A DNA stretch of 64,000 bases from Monarcha castaneiventris obscurior (GCA_026261815.1 JAMPIT010000583.1:682001-746000); one strand, 5' to 3'. Shown: positions 37,673 through 49,842, counted from the first letter of the stretch. Program-made: numbers and translations. The notes: generated by a model not told the origin, from the sequence alone.

Positions 37673-40600
37673 AATCCCCAGTGGCTGTTGAGAGTTCTGG
37701 TCTGAGGCTGATGCAGAACATTCAAAGAAGCCAATGAGAAGGAAAAAAGAGAAACAAACCAGTTCAATGTGTGATCCCTTAACTGCCTGGTAGATGCAGG
37801 GATTCTGTGAAGAGGATCCTTACTGGCCACACTTCCTCTCATTGCACTTCCTGTCATCCTCGACTGAAGGGCACATTGGTGGTTTCTAACATATTTAGAA
37901 ATATGAAACCACAGTGATGGTTTTCTAACGTATCATAACAAGGTTTCTATATTCCTTCTTCAATAAGTGTTTAAATGATTCTGCCTTTATTTTGAAACCA
38001 CAGATCACAGTGTTCCTAATGATACTTTTCTAAATGCCATTTCTATTGTGTTTAAATTTTAAATGTATGTGGTAGTTACAGAAGGGCTTTTTCCCTCTAC
38101 AAGTAAATAAATATGTTTCTTTAGAGAGATTTTAAACCCTCATTGCATGAGTCAGGTTTGGGGGCAGATTTATGGCATAACAGCCATTGTTTGTTTGCAT
38201 TACAGCATCTTTTACCCATAGTGTCCCACAAAATAAAGCGTTCACTTGATAACAATAAAACTTCCAACTAATTAATTGCTGGAAGCATCTGAAAGATAAA
38301 GAACATACAAGTGGTGGCAGATGACTCTTTATCCCTCTCTTTAATTTGTTTTGGCCGTTGATTGCTGTGTTTGCAATCAGAGGAAGCACTGTTGAGGGTT
38401 GGATGGGCTGTGGGCAAGCGCTGTGCAAGAGAGGTTTGAGGGAATTCCATTGTGCAGGAGCCCAGCCTGGTGTGGAGCTTTTAGCAGAAAAATTGAAAGC
38501 TTGCCACAGATCAATCATAATGGGGTTTTGATATTAATTCACCCCAGTGCTGGGTTGACCCTGAGTCCCGCTCCCTCTGTTCTGGGTGGAGTTCCTGCTG
38601 CATTTAAACCTGGATGTCTCCAAGTGGAATTGCTGTGCTGCAGTAAATGTCCCTCTGAACTGTGCAGTTCTCCATACAGAGCCACTGTGGGGGTGTGTAT
38701 CTGCAACAACCTGGCAATGGGACAGGAATTGTCAAGTCTATCACCAGCTAAAAACATTGAAGAAACTGAACTGGGCTCTACAGCTTGAATTCATTTGCAC
38801 ACCACACACATTTATTTTTAAATTGCTTTGATTTGCTCTGAGTGTTCCTGAATGGAGGATGCCCTTTACATTCTCCTCACCAAAATAATGAAACCACCAG
38901 AGTCAAGGCTGCCAAGAAGGGGTGTAAGTGAAGCTCTGGGAGTGTGATGATAAAGGCCAGGCTGTGTGTGATCTGAACCTTCCTTTTGCCTGATCCACAG
39001 CACCAGGCAGCACCAGGCTGTTACTTCTCCTATTGACTTCAAAATAGGGCATGAACTTGTTCACCAACTGTAGCTTCCAAGCTTATTTGTAAACAATTAT
39101 CTTGTGAAGTTATAGACAAAAATATATCTCTTGTTTTAACAGCCTGGTGCCTGTAGCTCTGTGTAAATGGGATAATTATGATTAGAGGCAGCACACTGAA
39201 GTATTAGACCTGTACTAGGATTTAATTGCCCACAGTTTCAAATCAAAAGACAGCTAAAAATAATCCATGCGTAGTTTAGTTACACAGGGAAAAATAATTC
39301 CAGGTTCACCCCTTTGGTTGTAGTGATGGGGTTAAACTGCAGCCTACACAGGATTGGTGTGTGGTTTGTGTGCCACAGCACACTGAGTGTCACTTTGGGC
39401 TGCCTCCAGGCAGCTCCCCTGTCCTTCCAGCTGAGCCATGGCACCAGCTGGCTTGGCTTTAGGTGTGTGCAGCCCTGTCCTGTCCCTGTCACCTGTCCCT
39501 GAAGTGCCCATCTCAACACACAGGCTCCCCAGGTAAAAAAGCAGTCACAGACTTGACTTGAAATATCCTCTCCCAGCTGCAGTTCTAACGGCAGCTATTT
39601 CTGGAGACAAGGCTCTTGAGGCTACAGAGTTAACATGGAACTTTCTAAATGGATTTAAACTGTCTGGTAAGGCAATTACAACTGGGGAATTGCTACAAAG
39701 TTGAATTTTCCTGGAGCCTTGAAAAGTGCAGATTCTGGCTTCTACTTCACTTTCTATTTTTTTTTTTTTTAAAACCTTATCAATTTGGAAATGCATAAAA
39801 TCCGTAATGAAAAAGTTTGGATGTGCTGAAAAAGATGAGTGATTAAGATGGGCGTGCTTCCAAAGCAACCCAGGACACTTGGCAGAGTGGGTGGAAACAG
39901 TTTGTTTTTCTCTTCTGACCAGAAGCAATTCAATATGCTTTCAGTAGGAGAGATTTCCAACTCAGAAAAAGGGGTTCTGAAAGTCTTGGAGATCAAGCTG
40001 GAAAATCAGCGCAATGTGTGCTCCCACCAGGATGCTGAGTGCACCTGGGGGGGAATGACCAGGGATTGATCAGGATAAACAGTGCTGCCAGATAAATCAT
40101 GTGGGGTCTGTCAGACAACACTGAAATGCAAAGTAAGGTATAACCTACTTCATAACACCTGATTTTCAAGTAGAATCTTTTGTTCTCATCTTGCTGCTTA
40201 TTTCCTGCAGTGTGCAGGTGAGTGGCTTTTCCAGGATTTTCACAGCATCCAAGCCCGAAGTGGAGAGCTGTCAGATCACTGGGAAACCAGCAGGATGAAG
40301 CAGGATTTATGCTGTTTTCCTTGCTGGTAAGATTTAAGTTTGCTCATGGCGTTTATATTTTCTGGAAGGTGGAATGTGGTTTTGGGCAGGCAAAGGGGGA
40401 GCTGCTCTTCAGGTGTGTGTTGAGACACAGGGAGGGGAGACAGGAGCACAGTTCTCCCTCCTGTCTCAGCTCCACCTGGGTTTAAAAGAATGGCAGCTGT
40501 CACTGCCTTCTGTGTGGGATTGATCCTGGGTTTTTTAGTGAAGAATGATTTATGAACCCTTCCAAAGCAAGGCCCACTGGCAGTCCAGGTGAAGGACTAC

Positions 40601-41815
40601 CTCGCTTTTGTGTTGAGATCGGGCTTTTGAGTAAGCCAGAGATCAAATTGTTTAATTCTAGAAATATACTGAGGCACATTCTGGGCATCAGTGAAAGTAC
40701 ATATTTAAGGTTTCTGTGGAATAAGGAATTTCCATAATAACAGTAAGATGTATGTAACAGTATTTAGATGCCTAAATTTTATTTCATTCTCACTTTAGCA
40801 GATAAATACTTGCACATTTTGTCCATTACTTCTGTCATTGCACATTATGGGAGTCTCTTGTTCTTCTCTGTGGTCTGACTTTTTGTTCCATTAAATCAAT
40901 GTATTAAGGGACCTGTTCAGAGTCAGTAAGTATGCAGAAGAGGGTAGTTGACTTCTTAGTCTAGCAAACAAGATACAATGAGGTTCAAAGACTATTTGCT
41001 GAAACTTGGGAACCTTACTTGAGAAACGAGGTGATTTTTGTTTTTCAGAGAAGGTGAGTAACAAGTGAAGGAATTTGACAATAGTTTATGTCATTCTATG
41101 TCACTTTGATTTTGGGCTTTTGCTTGTTGGTTATTTGGTTGGGGTTTTTTTTTACAGTTTAACAGTTTAAAGGATGTTGAAAATCCGAATTTCAAAGGGG
41201 ATTCTTTGAAGGAATCCTGTGGTCTGTCAATCAGATGTTACTGCATCATGTCTGGGCTTTGTCCTTTCTGAATTTATAAGTGCCATTCATTTTAATGTCT
41301 GAAGAAATGCCACGCATTTTACAGGCTGAGTTTTAAGGTCCCAGCCTTTTAAAGTGTGCAGATACATGAGTGGAGAGGGACCTCAAGGCCTGGGATTGAG
41401 CTGTTTATCTGTTATGTATTTGTAACAATTAATACTGTGGAGAGGAAGCTTGGTGTGTGTTAAGAGAGTGTCGGTATCAGCTTGGTGAAAATTAACTTGT
41501 AGCTGTTTATTAAAATGTTCTCCCTGGAGCACGGTGTTGGTTGCGTTGGACGTCTGGACCAGATGGACCTTGGGCTGAGGATGACAGCCCAACGTTCAGC
41601 TCAGCTCTGCACCACCCTGTCCAGCACATCTGCCAGGGAACACAGCTAAAACAGGCCTTGCTCTATTTTTAGGTTTTATATCCCCCCCATTTTTTGTTGG
41701 CAGTAACCGTTTCCCTCTTTAGGAAAAAGATCTTGTGTAAGAAATTGTCAGATTAAAACAGTATTTATAAAACAGCAATGAAATAGCATTTTCCATGCTC
41801 TTGGGAAGGACTGGA
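37673..41815. other. Unique sequence, no gene seen
   Basis: About 4 kb of single-copy sequence. Frames near 38132-38831 and 39280-40069 lie on both strands and overlap. None shows a domain, and the minus frame at 39545-39928 runs through a poly-T/A tract at about 39759-39773. No transposon is recognised. Confidence 0.55.
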
Positions 41816-41820
41816 ATAAT
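41816..41820. repeat. Target-site duplication (left), ATAAT
   Basis: ATAAT abuts the TG start of the LTR at 41821 and is repeated exactly at 42460-42464. Confidence 0.9.
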
Positions 41821-42459
41821 TGTCTTGAGGTAACTCTATGATGTGTATCCCCTGTCACAGCTCTATGCCAAAAATTAATTTTGTGCCTTTTTCTGTGCCT
41901 TTAAACTGAGCTTGAGAGTGGAAGGGGAAAAAAAACCAAACGAACTTTTCAAAGCAGTTCCCAAGGACACAGAGATGGTCATTCTTCTGTGTTCTCCAGC
42001 AGGGTAGCATGGAGGGAGTAACCTGCCTGCTTCTTCAGCCAGCTCTTCAGGTTTTTTTTCCCTTCTTCTCCGTCGTGTTTCCTGGGACTTTGGGGTTTTT
42101 TTTCCCCTTTTTTTCTTTTCTGGGCTGTTTCAACAACATCAGAACACATCAGGAGAATTTTTCTTCAGAGCTGAGGGTGGGCCTACAGCCTACGGCCACA
42201 CCCCATGCCAGCTCCAAGAAGAAGGGACCACACCTACAAGAGGACTCTTAATTTCTTCCCAGGTTTTCTCTCTAGAGTGAGGGCTTTTACTATTTAGCAT
42301 TATTATCCTTTTCCTGTGTGTTTGTCAATAAATAGGTTTTATCTCTTTCACTTTCCTTCAAGGAAATTTTTTTTTTTCCCAAACCTGGTGGGGGAAGTGT
42401 GGTTGTAACCTGGTTTTCTCTCAGAGGATACATTGCTAGATTTTGGCCAAACCAGCACA
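41821..42459 (+). mobile_element. Solo LTR of an avian endogenous retrovirus (ERVL-like), plus orientation
   Basis: This 639-bp element starts TGTCTTGAGGTAACTC and ends AGCACA, with the exact 5-bp duplication ATAAT on each side. It is the same family as 5244-5879 but in the opposite orientation, and the two align along their whole length with scattered substitutions and small indels in the poly-T, poly-A and GGCC-rich parts. An AATAAA signal lies at 42327-42332, followed by GTTTTATCTCTTTCACTTTC. No gag, pol or env sequence flanks it, so it is a solo LTR. Frames at 42009-42251 (plus) and 42290-42553 (minus) are shadows of it. Class assignment to ERVL is inferred from the 5-bp duplication. Confidence 0.94.
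42327..42332 (+). promoter_or_regulatory. LTR polyadenylation signal AATAAA
   Basis: The canonical hexamer lies inside the solo LTR and matches the position of the signal in the other copy. The downstream T-rich part could serve as the GU/U-rich element. Present use is unknown. Confidence 0.7.
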
Positions 42460-42464
42460 ATAAT
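42460..42464. repeat. Target-site duplication (right), ATAAT
   Basis: Exact repeat of 41816-41820, abutting the CA end of the LTR. Confidence 0.9.
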
Positions 42465-42817
42465 ATAAAACTTAATTTACGTTTAGGGCATAACTGGGAA
42501 ATACTGTACTTGTGACCTGTGTCACAAATGCAGCTGAATAGATATTTGTACATTTTGGAAGTAATTTTTACTTTTCATCCCTCCCATCTGGGGAAGGAAT
42601 ATTAAACTTTCTGTAGCGGTGCTCTTGTCTAATAGGGAAATCAGTTTCTTTCTTAATTAAATTTCTAGTAAACCCATTTTATGACACTCAAAAATAAACA
42701 TTCAAACCAAAAAATTTTCACTGCATGCAGGTCTCTTTTTGTGTGTTATCTCCTGCAGTAGCTAGAAATTTTGGCATTAACAATTCTGGATGCTTTCTAT
42801 GATCAATGTAATCAGTT
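42465..42817. other. AT-rich spacer between LTR and CR1, no gene seen
   Basis: About 350 bases of AT-rich single-copy sequence. Nothing is recognised. Confidence 0.6.
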
Positions 42818-43124
42818 ATGGAATCACAGAGTGGTTTGTGTTGAAAGGGCCTTAAGGCTCATCCCATTCCACCCCTGCCATGGGCAAGGACACCTCCCAC
42901 TGTCCCAGGCTGCTCCAAGCCCCAATGTCCAACCTGGCCTTGGGCACTGCCAGGGATCCAGGGGCAGCCACAGCTTCTCTGGGCACCCTGTGCCAGGGCC
43001 TGCCCACCCTCCCAGGGAACAATTCCTGCCCAATATCCCATCCAGCCCTGCCCTCTGGCACTGGGAAGCCATTCCCTGGCTCCTGTCACTCTGGGCCCTT
43101 GACCAAAGCCCCTCTCCAGCTTAA
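42818..43124 (-). mobile_element. CR1 LINE fragment, 3' end, antisense
   Basis: The plus strand starts with the antisense tail (ATGGAATCACAGAGTGG), then GCTCATCCCATTCCACCCC and the shared core. By direct comparison, bases 42933-43085 are the exact reverse complement of 60608-60760, 153 bases without a difference, whereas the 3' tails of the two copies differ at many positions. The copy is 5'-truncated near 43124. Overlapping frames on both strands here (for example 42771-43124) are repeat shadows. Confidence 0.92.
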
Positions 43125-44137
43125 CAGTATGTGAAAAACATGGCATCAGTTTGGGTTTTTAGGTATAAATCAAGCAGTTTTGTCTCAGCAACATTTCAGA
43201 GTTTGTACAACAGCTTACAGGTTAAGTCCTGCCTGGCTGATTTGATGATTGGTCATCCCTGTTTCCCCTGTTCTGTGAGGTCCCCTTCCAGAGGAGCAGC
43301 CACAGGAAAAAGAGCAGCACCAGCTCGGTGTGAACATTCCCACCACAGACCCCAAGGGACCACTCAGCCCAATGAGGGTTGATAACTAAGCTGGCAAGAA
43401 GCTCAGCGGTTGGAATAAAAACAGCATCAGCTTTTCAGCTCATACCCTTCTCTAATGTAATTAAATTCTGAGTCACAGACCTGGAGTGAGGCACGCTTCC
43501 AACGGGGGCTGTTTCCTGAAGGTCAGCTGGAGAGCAGAGTACTCAGCAAGTGCAAGCCAGAGAGATGCAAGTTCCCTGGCTAGGCTGGTGTTTGAAGAGC
43601 TTCCCAAGGCCTCACTAAGTTGGGAAATTGCCCATTTAAGCAATAAAACATAATAGCATTTGACACTGCTGCTTATAGTGGTTCTGTATGGGAGAGCAGA
43701 TATGAAATACAGAAATTGATTCTCCTTTTGCCTGGTTTGGTGAAGCAGAACTGTCAGTTCTCTGGCTTGTCCTATTGCTCTTCTAAAATAATGGGTTTGA
43801 TAAACAGCATTCAAAATATGTTTGATTCATCTCCCCATACTTATAGGTGTGGATTTAAGATTACATCTCACCAGCTCTTTCCCCGCCCCCACAGAGTTCC
43901 TGAACATCATATTCTTGCTTTTGCTGTTTTTTCACTTAGTCATGCCTGAGGCAGGTGAGGGAATTCTCACTCTCTGCAGCAGTTGCCAGGAAGATCTGAT
44001 ATGGAAAGAAAGCTGGGAAGCTGAGAAGTCTCCTGGTCTGCAGTCATCCAGAGCTCACCATGAGGAGCAGCTCTCCTCCAACAAAGCTTTGCAATAAAAG
44101 TGCATGAGGTTTGAAAAAAAAATATCTGCCAAGGACA
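43125..44137. other. Unique sequence, no gene seen
   Basis: About 1 kb between CR1 copies. Frames at 43473-43814 (minus) and 43822-44097 (plus) carry no recognisable domain. No further repeat is seen. Confidence 0.55.
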
Positions 44138-44205
44138 TCACAGAATCATAGAATATCCTGAATTGGCAGGGATCCACAAGGATTAGCAAAATCCAACTCT
44201 GATGT
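44138..44205 (-). mobile_element. CR1 LINE 3' tail, short antisense fragment
   Basis: The plus strand shows ATCACAGAATCATAGAATAT, CCTGAATTGGCAGGGATCC and ACAAGGATTAGCAAAATCCA, the antisense of a CR1 3' end. It is the same tail type as 37610-37672. Only the last 70 bases of the element remain, a severe 5' truncation. Confidence 0.85.
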
Positions 44206-44257
44206 CATGGGCACATAGATGGGTGGAGGTATCTTCAAAGGTATTATGGGATGTATT

Positions 44258-44451
44258 TGTAGTGTTTTGGTTCGAAATATCCATAACTTACTTATTTTCC
44301 TTCTGTGAGAATTAGGAGAAAAGCAAAGTAGGCAAAAAACTTAAAAGAATATAAAGAAGTTTATTAACAGACCTAAAAGAAAAAAAGTCAGACTAAACCT
44401 GATGGAGCCCCCCTGCTTAACTAAAAATCCAGACTATGCTAAACCATGACA
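44258..44451 (-). mobile_element. Short, internally deleted solo LTR of a second ERV family
   Basis: On the minus strand the segment begins TGTCATGGTTTAGCATAG, a start typical of a group of avian ERV LTRs, and ends CACTACA. It contains AATAAA (44360-44365) about 100 bases before the 3' end, followed by CTTCTTTATATTC. At 194 bases it is much shorter than a usual LTR, so most of U3 appears deleted. No clean target duplication is visible (TGTATT on the left, TTTTTA on the right). The LTR identity is recognised from its two termini and signal, and the family is not named. Confidence 0.65.
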
Positions 44452-46832
44452 TTTTTAAGCCCTGTTGAACTTTAATCATATTTCAGAATCATTTGATATT
44501 TATGAAAACTTATTTGATTTCTAAATAAATGTGTTGATTTTTTCATAAGTGTTGAGTTATTGATAGCTCTTCAGGTAAGTCCTTAACAAAGTGTCTCATT
44601 TTTCAGCTATCTCAGAAGAATTAACTTCAGTACCTGGATCATGGGGGGTTTCTGTGGTTTCATCGACCTGGGGGCACATTCATGGACAACCTTAACCAAA
44701 ATATCTTGGGCCTGGCTGTCTCTGAGTAACAGGTGAGAATGATTCTTGTATCACCTGCAGCATGTGATTTATAGGTTAAAGACAAAAAACTTATAGCAAC
44801 ATCTGAAGAAATTGCTGTCAGTCACTAAGAGCTGCTTAGAAACCTGATGGTGAAGATTTACTGTGATTTTTCAGAACTGCATAATTTTTTATGAATAACC
44901 TGCTTACCTCTGACAATTGCCTGTTGTATCCTCAGGTAATTATTTTGAATTAAATTGGCCCTAGATTCTCGTACCATCATATTTTGCAATGTTCATCTCA
45001 GCTTCCATGGCTGTTGGTGCTTTATAGATGTAGCGGGCAGTGAAAATTTAGTTTTTCATTCACAGCTTCACTGTGACCCTTTGAAACTCTCTGCCAGAAG
45101 TTCCAATGAGCTTCCAGTCATTTTATTGTATTTCTGCTCATGATCACGTGGTGGTTTTTCCCCCTTTAACATCTCTAAGGAAGAGTTCACCAAATAAATT
45201 GTTCAGAACAGATCAACCAGCATGGCAGAAGTCTGCTGAGCACTTTAATTGCTGTCCATTAAAAGTGCAAAGCTGTTCTGCTATGATCAGACACCCTGAG
45301 ATGCACCTACAAAGGATCCTCATTCCATTAATTCAGTGGATGCTGCTTCTTATGTAATGAAAAATTAAGCAAGCTTTGACCAAACCTTGGGAACAAAACT
45401 CAGCAGTTAGCAATGGCAACCCAATTAAAATACTTTCCATGTACTTGTTTTTAAATATTCATGCTATTGAACCATTCCCACTTAATGCATAAATGACAAC
45501 ATAATATCCGACTGTAACAGTTGGTGGAAGCCATTTTAAGTAGCAGTTTAACAAACAGAGATGGATTTTAATTTGCAATGCCAGTTGAGCTGTAATAAAA
45601 ACTAGTATTCCAGCTGTGAAAAAAAAATAAAACACAGCTTGGTTTAGAGTTATTTACAGATGTGTAAGAATTTTTATTTTTTTCCTTAAGCCATACAATG
45701 GAACCATTTGGTCATTATTCCTTTCAAGAAGCATTTGTATCAGATGCCCCTCCTACCCTTAATTTCTGGAATCAAACTCTTAAGAAAATTCACATTAAAC
45801 TATTATGGCAGTTCTTAAATGCTCATTGATTACAGGATTCAACTTCCTGTTGGAAATGTGACTGTTCAGTGTTAATATAGCTGTTTACTTGTTTTTATGG
45901 ACTCTGATGAGTTTCTGTTGACTTTGAGATAAATCCTACACTGCTGTCTTTGAATGATTTCCATGGGTTGTCATTGTTGCTGTCTCCTGGAGTGTTATTA
46001 GGATTCTTGCAACTTTGATTTCTGTTTGTTTATCCTTCTCAAAATATCAGCTGCTGGAATCATGGTATTTTGTGAAAGTTCTAGTGCTTTGTCTTTAAAA
46101 GTGAAATTCTCAGTAGTATGACAGAAAAGTCTGCAAGTAAGGGCCATGCACATCCTTGAAATCTCTTCAGAAACTCCAAAAAAAAAAAAAAATCAAAGTT
46201 TTTTTGAGCATTAGGTTAAGGCAAGGAGAAGACAGGTCACGTACTCTAAAGCAAGCCTGGAGGAACAGCTCTTGGTGCAGCAAGAGGTTGTCACTGAGTA
46301 GCACAGTGACCTTTCTGCCCTGCTTTATGGCTTTATTTAACACACTATGGTGCCCGGAGATTCATCTGTAATTAAACACAAGCTCTCATAACCAAAATGT
46401 TCATTGCCCTGGGAAGGGTTAGATAGAATACTTCTATTATTTGGATTAAGGGATTTAGCCAGCTTTCTTGCTTTTCAGGTTTGTTTGTTTGTTTATTGGT
46501 ATCAGCATAGTTTCATTAGAGTCCAAACAATGCTATAATGGACCATATTTTTAGCCAAGCACTCAGGGGGCCTGCAAGTCTGCAAACAAGAAGCAGAGCA
46601 GCAAAGCTCCCAGAGAGGACAATCTGTAGAACTCATTAGCCTGAAGTGCTTCAGTGAAGAAGTTCAGAAAATAAATGGAAGCTGCTTCAAAGGCACAAAA
46701 AAGTTGGGATTAGATGTTTGAAATACACAGGCAAACGAGGAGGAGGGAAAACAGGTCTGGTGCTGGAGATCAGGCTTCAGTAGAGGATAAGAAAGGATAC
46801 AGATCAAGAAAAGAGCTGGAGTGCCTCAGGAA
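44452..46832. other. Unique sequence, no gene seen
   Basis: Single-copy DNA, AT-rich from 45360. A run of 14-15 A lies at about 46178-46192. Short frames near 44955-45357 and 46156-46371 have no recognisable domain. A possible conserved block is listed at 45360-45640. Confidence 0.55.
45360..45640. other. AT-rich block; possible conserved noncoding element
   Basis: Complex AT-rich sequence with CAACCCAATTAAAATAC, TTTTTAAATATTCATGC, CTTAATGCATAAATGACA and GATTTTAATTTGCAATGCC. It contains several TAAT/ATTA and ATTTGC-like cores and no ORF or repeat. Conservation is inferred only. Confidence 0.3.
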
Positions 46833-47382
46833 GTGTGGCCAGCTGGCCAGGGAGTGGATCCTGCTCCTCTGCTCAGCCCCTTGAGGCACAGCTGCAGTGC
46901 TGTGTCCAGCTCTGGGCTCCTCAGCTCGAGAAACAGAAGGAGCTGCTGGAAAGGAGGCCACAAAGATGGTTTGGGGTCTGGAGCATCTCTCTGGTGAGGA
47001 GTGGCTGCAGGAGCTGGGCCTGGTGAGTCTGAAGGAGAGAAGCCTGAGAGGGGATGTTATTGACCCACACAAATATCTCCCAGGGCTGTCAGGGGATGGT
47101 GCCAGACTCGGCTCAGTGGTGCCCAAGGACAGGACAGGGATTGATGGACAGAAACAAAAACACAGCGAGTTCCACCTCAGTATGAGGAAGAACTTCTTTC
47201 CCTGGAGCAGCTGCCCAGGGAGGTTGTGGAGTCTCCCTCTCTGGACACATCCCAAACCCACCTGGACACATTCCTGTGTCACCTGCTCCAGCGGCCCTGC
47301 CCTGGCAGGGAAGTTGGACTGGAGGATATCCAGAGGTCCCCTCCAACCCTAAATACTGTGTGATTCTATGACTCTGTGTAGG
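46833..47382 (+). mobile_element. CR1 LINE fragment, about 550 bp, end of ORF2 plus 3' end, sense
   Basis: This is the longest CR1 piece in the window. It opens in the region encoding the C-terminal part of the CR1 polyprotein (GGCCAGCTGGCCAGGGAG, GTGTCCAGCTCTGGGCTCC, AAGGAGCTGCTGGAAAGGAG, TGGAGCATCTCTCTGGTGAG). It continues through AGTATGAGGAAGAACTTC, CTGCCCAGGGAGGTTGTGGA and TTGGACTGGAGGATATCCAG, and ends with GTGTGATTCTATGACTCTGTG-type repeats. Frames are broken along its length, so it encodes nothing usable. Its 3' end (CCAGAGGTCCCCTCC) is of the same type as the copy at 119-573 and differs from that of the 42818/60452 group. Confidence 0.92.
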
Positions 47383-49829
47383 AAATCACATAAATTGTGC
47401 CTACCTGAGATTCAAGGCTTCCTACTTTAACTAAAATTTTCAGAATAGTCACAGGTTTCACTCTAGGCAGCTGAAGTAAAATGCAGGACTGTGGAAAATA
47501 CTTCAGTGACAAATGGAGTAGCTGCAAGTAAATGTCTGAATTATGGGCTCCTTAATTGGGAATGACATCAGGAGAGTGTGACAGGAGCCACTGTGGTCTG
47601 AACTGCGTGTGTGTTAAACAGATGAAGAGCACAACAGCGCCTGGCGTGCTCAGGAATTGTTTGGGAGGAAGGGATTATGGGAAGAGGGGGAATCACAGTA
47701 CAGAGTATGTAAACCCCAGAAATATTCTTGAACACTGCAGGGAAATTGATAGTGCATCTTGTGAAGGACAGAAAGGTTAAAAAAAAAAAAAATCCCCTGA
47801 GAAAAGAGTTTTGAAGAACGTAACTTTTATAAAGTGTGAAGGATTTCAGTTCCACCCTACAGCAACTGTAAAAAGTCATCTATTTCTTTCATGGTATTTT
47901 TTTTTTTTTATTTGAATTTAATTACCTTTTCCAAAAAATGGGTAATGAAGCATTTTGCATCAGTGCATGTCAGGTATGAGAGCCCTCAGCTGCACCAAGA
48001 GGTGTGGGAGGTGTGTCCTGCTGTGCTGTCAGGCCTGAGCCCAGGGGCCTTTATCTGCCAAACAGGAGGCAGGGTCAGCTGGTCCTTCTCTTGGTGGGAG
48101 AGGCGTTGGCTGCCCCTGGGTCTGGGGCTGACTGAATAAACTCTGCTTGAAGGGCACCTAAAGAACCTGTCAGTAGAAAGGCTGAGGAATAATGGCTCCT
48201 GTCTGCAGCCAGGATGAGAACTTCTCTGCCTCAGTTTCCTTTCCTTCTGAAACGATAAATATCACTGATGTGTGATTCTTCTGGGAGCAGGCTGACAACA
48301 ATAGGAAAAACAAATGAGAGCATAACATGGAATCTTGACTTATATGCCAAGACATAGGTAGGAAAGATGAAGAAAACACCAGGCAATAATTCCCTTCCAT
48401 CCTTTTGCAGGACTGCAGCACTAAATAGCCATTTTCTCGCAGGCACTAGCTCGTGTACATTCCCTGAAAATACTGACATCCATCCTGCCTTAAACCTTTT
48501 GAGATTCCAGGAGAGACTTTTCAGAACTGGAGCTGCTCACTTAGCTGCCTTCAGGGCTGGATTCCTGTCATTCTTAGTTAAAAGCTGGTGGCACGGCATT
48601 TTTACAGAGGGCACCAGTATTACTGCTATGCAGATCACTTAATTATTCCAGGTGTTATGAGTGCAAGTCTCTGAAGATGACAGAGGAATGCAGGGAAAGC
48701 TGAAATGAGAGGTAATGGAAGGTAATGAAAAAGTCAGAGGTAGACAAGATGATCCCATGATGTGAGGTCGAACAAAACAAAACACTTAATAAAGGACTGT
48801 GGAGCTGGAATTAGTCAGGATTGCTGAATGGGCCACCAGTGTCACCAAAGCAATATCCTCCCTTCGAGTGGGGAATGTGCAGGGTCACTGCAGAGCAGAG
48901 TGAACACCCCACACTCCCTGTAGGCTGCTTAAATGCTAAAAGTGCACCTCCTGGAAAAGATTTATCCTGTGTTCAGCTGCTCTGAGGAACAGGAAAGATG
49001 AAGCTTCTTGAGGAAAGTGACAAAGCAAACACAAAATGACTGTCAGCCCCCCCAAAAAGGGCTGTCTCAAAACTATAGACTTTCCTGAGTGAAGGGTGCA
49101 ACCAGAGTCATGGACATCTCCATGAAATCTTTTGCCCAAAATGAAAATGTTGTTAAAATTTAGGAAAAAAAAAAAATCACAGAAAATAAGTAAAATTTAC
49201 CTGATCATTCAGATCCAGGACCAAACTATTCGTTATCAGGATTTTACTTCATGACCAGGACTAGAATATTCAGTTTATAGGGAAGAGACTATAGGAAACC
49301 CTGCCACATTGCCTTCCTTCTGAACCTCCCTGCCAGGGATCTTGGTGTTGATTATTGCATTTGTTTATTTGAATTGAGAAGAAACTGCAGTCTCCTTCTG
49401 ACTTGTACCATGACTCACCTGTCCTAGGTATTTTACAAACAAAACTTAATTAAGACACTCCCTGTCCTAAATCACTTTTACTCTTAAAAGAGATAACAGA
49501 TGGATTTAGGCAGATGGCAGAGAAAAAAAAGTGACTAGGTCTGATCAAGAATGTTTTCTCATCAAAAACATGGTGATTGATAAGCTCTCCTTTAAACAAT
49601 TTGGATTTGATAGTCTTGACAAAAGTTTTGCTGAATAGTATAGGAGAGAGTTTCCAGTTAAGGTAAGGGGGGCCCGCAGGGATTAATGATAATGTCAATT
49701 AAGTGGGCTGCAGCAGATCAAAGTTCAAGTGTTTCCTCTGAATTAGGTATGAATAAATCAGGCTTTCTTGCTTTCTGTGTGACTGCTACCCCTGCACTTA
49801 ATCTGGAAGGAGGCGCTGCTGATTTTAAA

Positions 49830-49842
49830 TACACACACACAC
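49830..49842. repeat. Short microsatellite (AC)n
   Basis: About six AC units followed by AGAGACACGTGTATG. The array is too short to be strongly unstable. Confidence 0.8.

Noticed and set aside
37366..37857. 163-codon minus-strand ORF
   Set aside because: It overlaps a CR1 tail, has no domain, and lengths of this order occur by chance on both strands here.
5244..42459. The two LTRs as the ends of one giant provirus
   Set aside because: They are in opposite orientation, each has its own different target duplication, and no retroviral coding sequence lies between them.
46770..47352. 170-codon minus frame and 151-codon plus frame
   Set aside because: Both lie on the CR1 fragment at 46833-47382; the antisense frame has no meaning and the sense frame is a broken relic.
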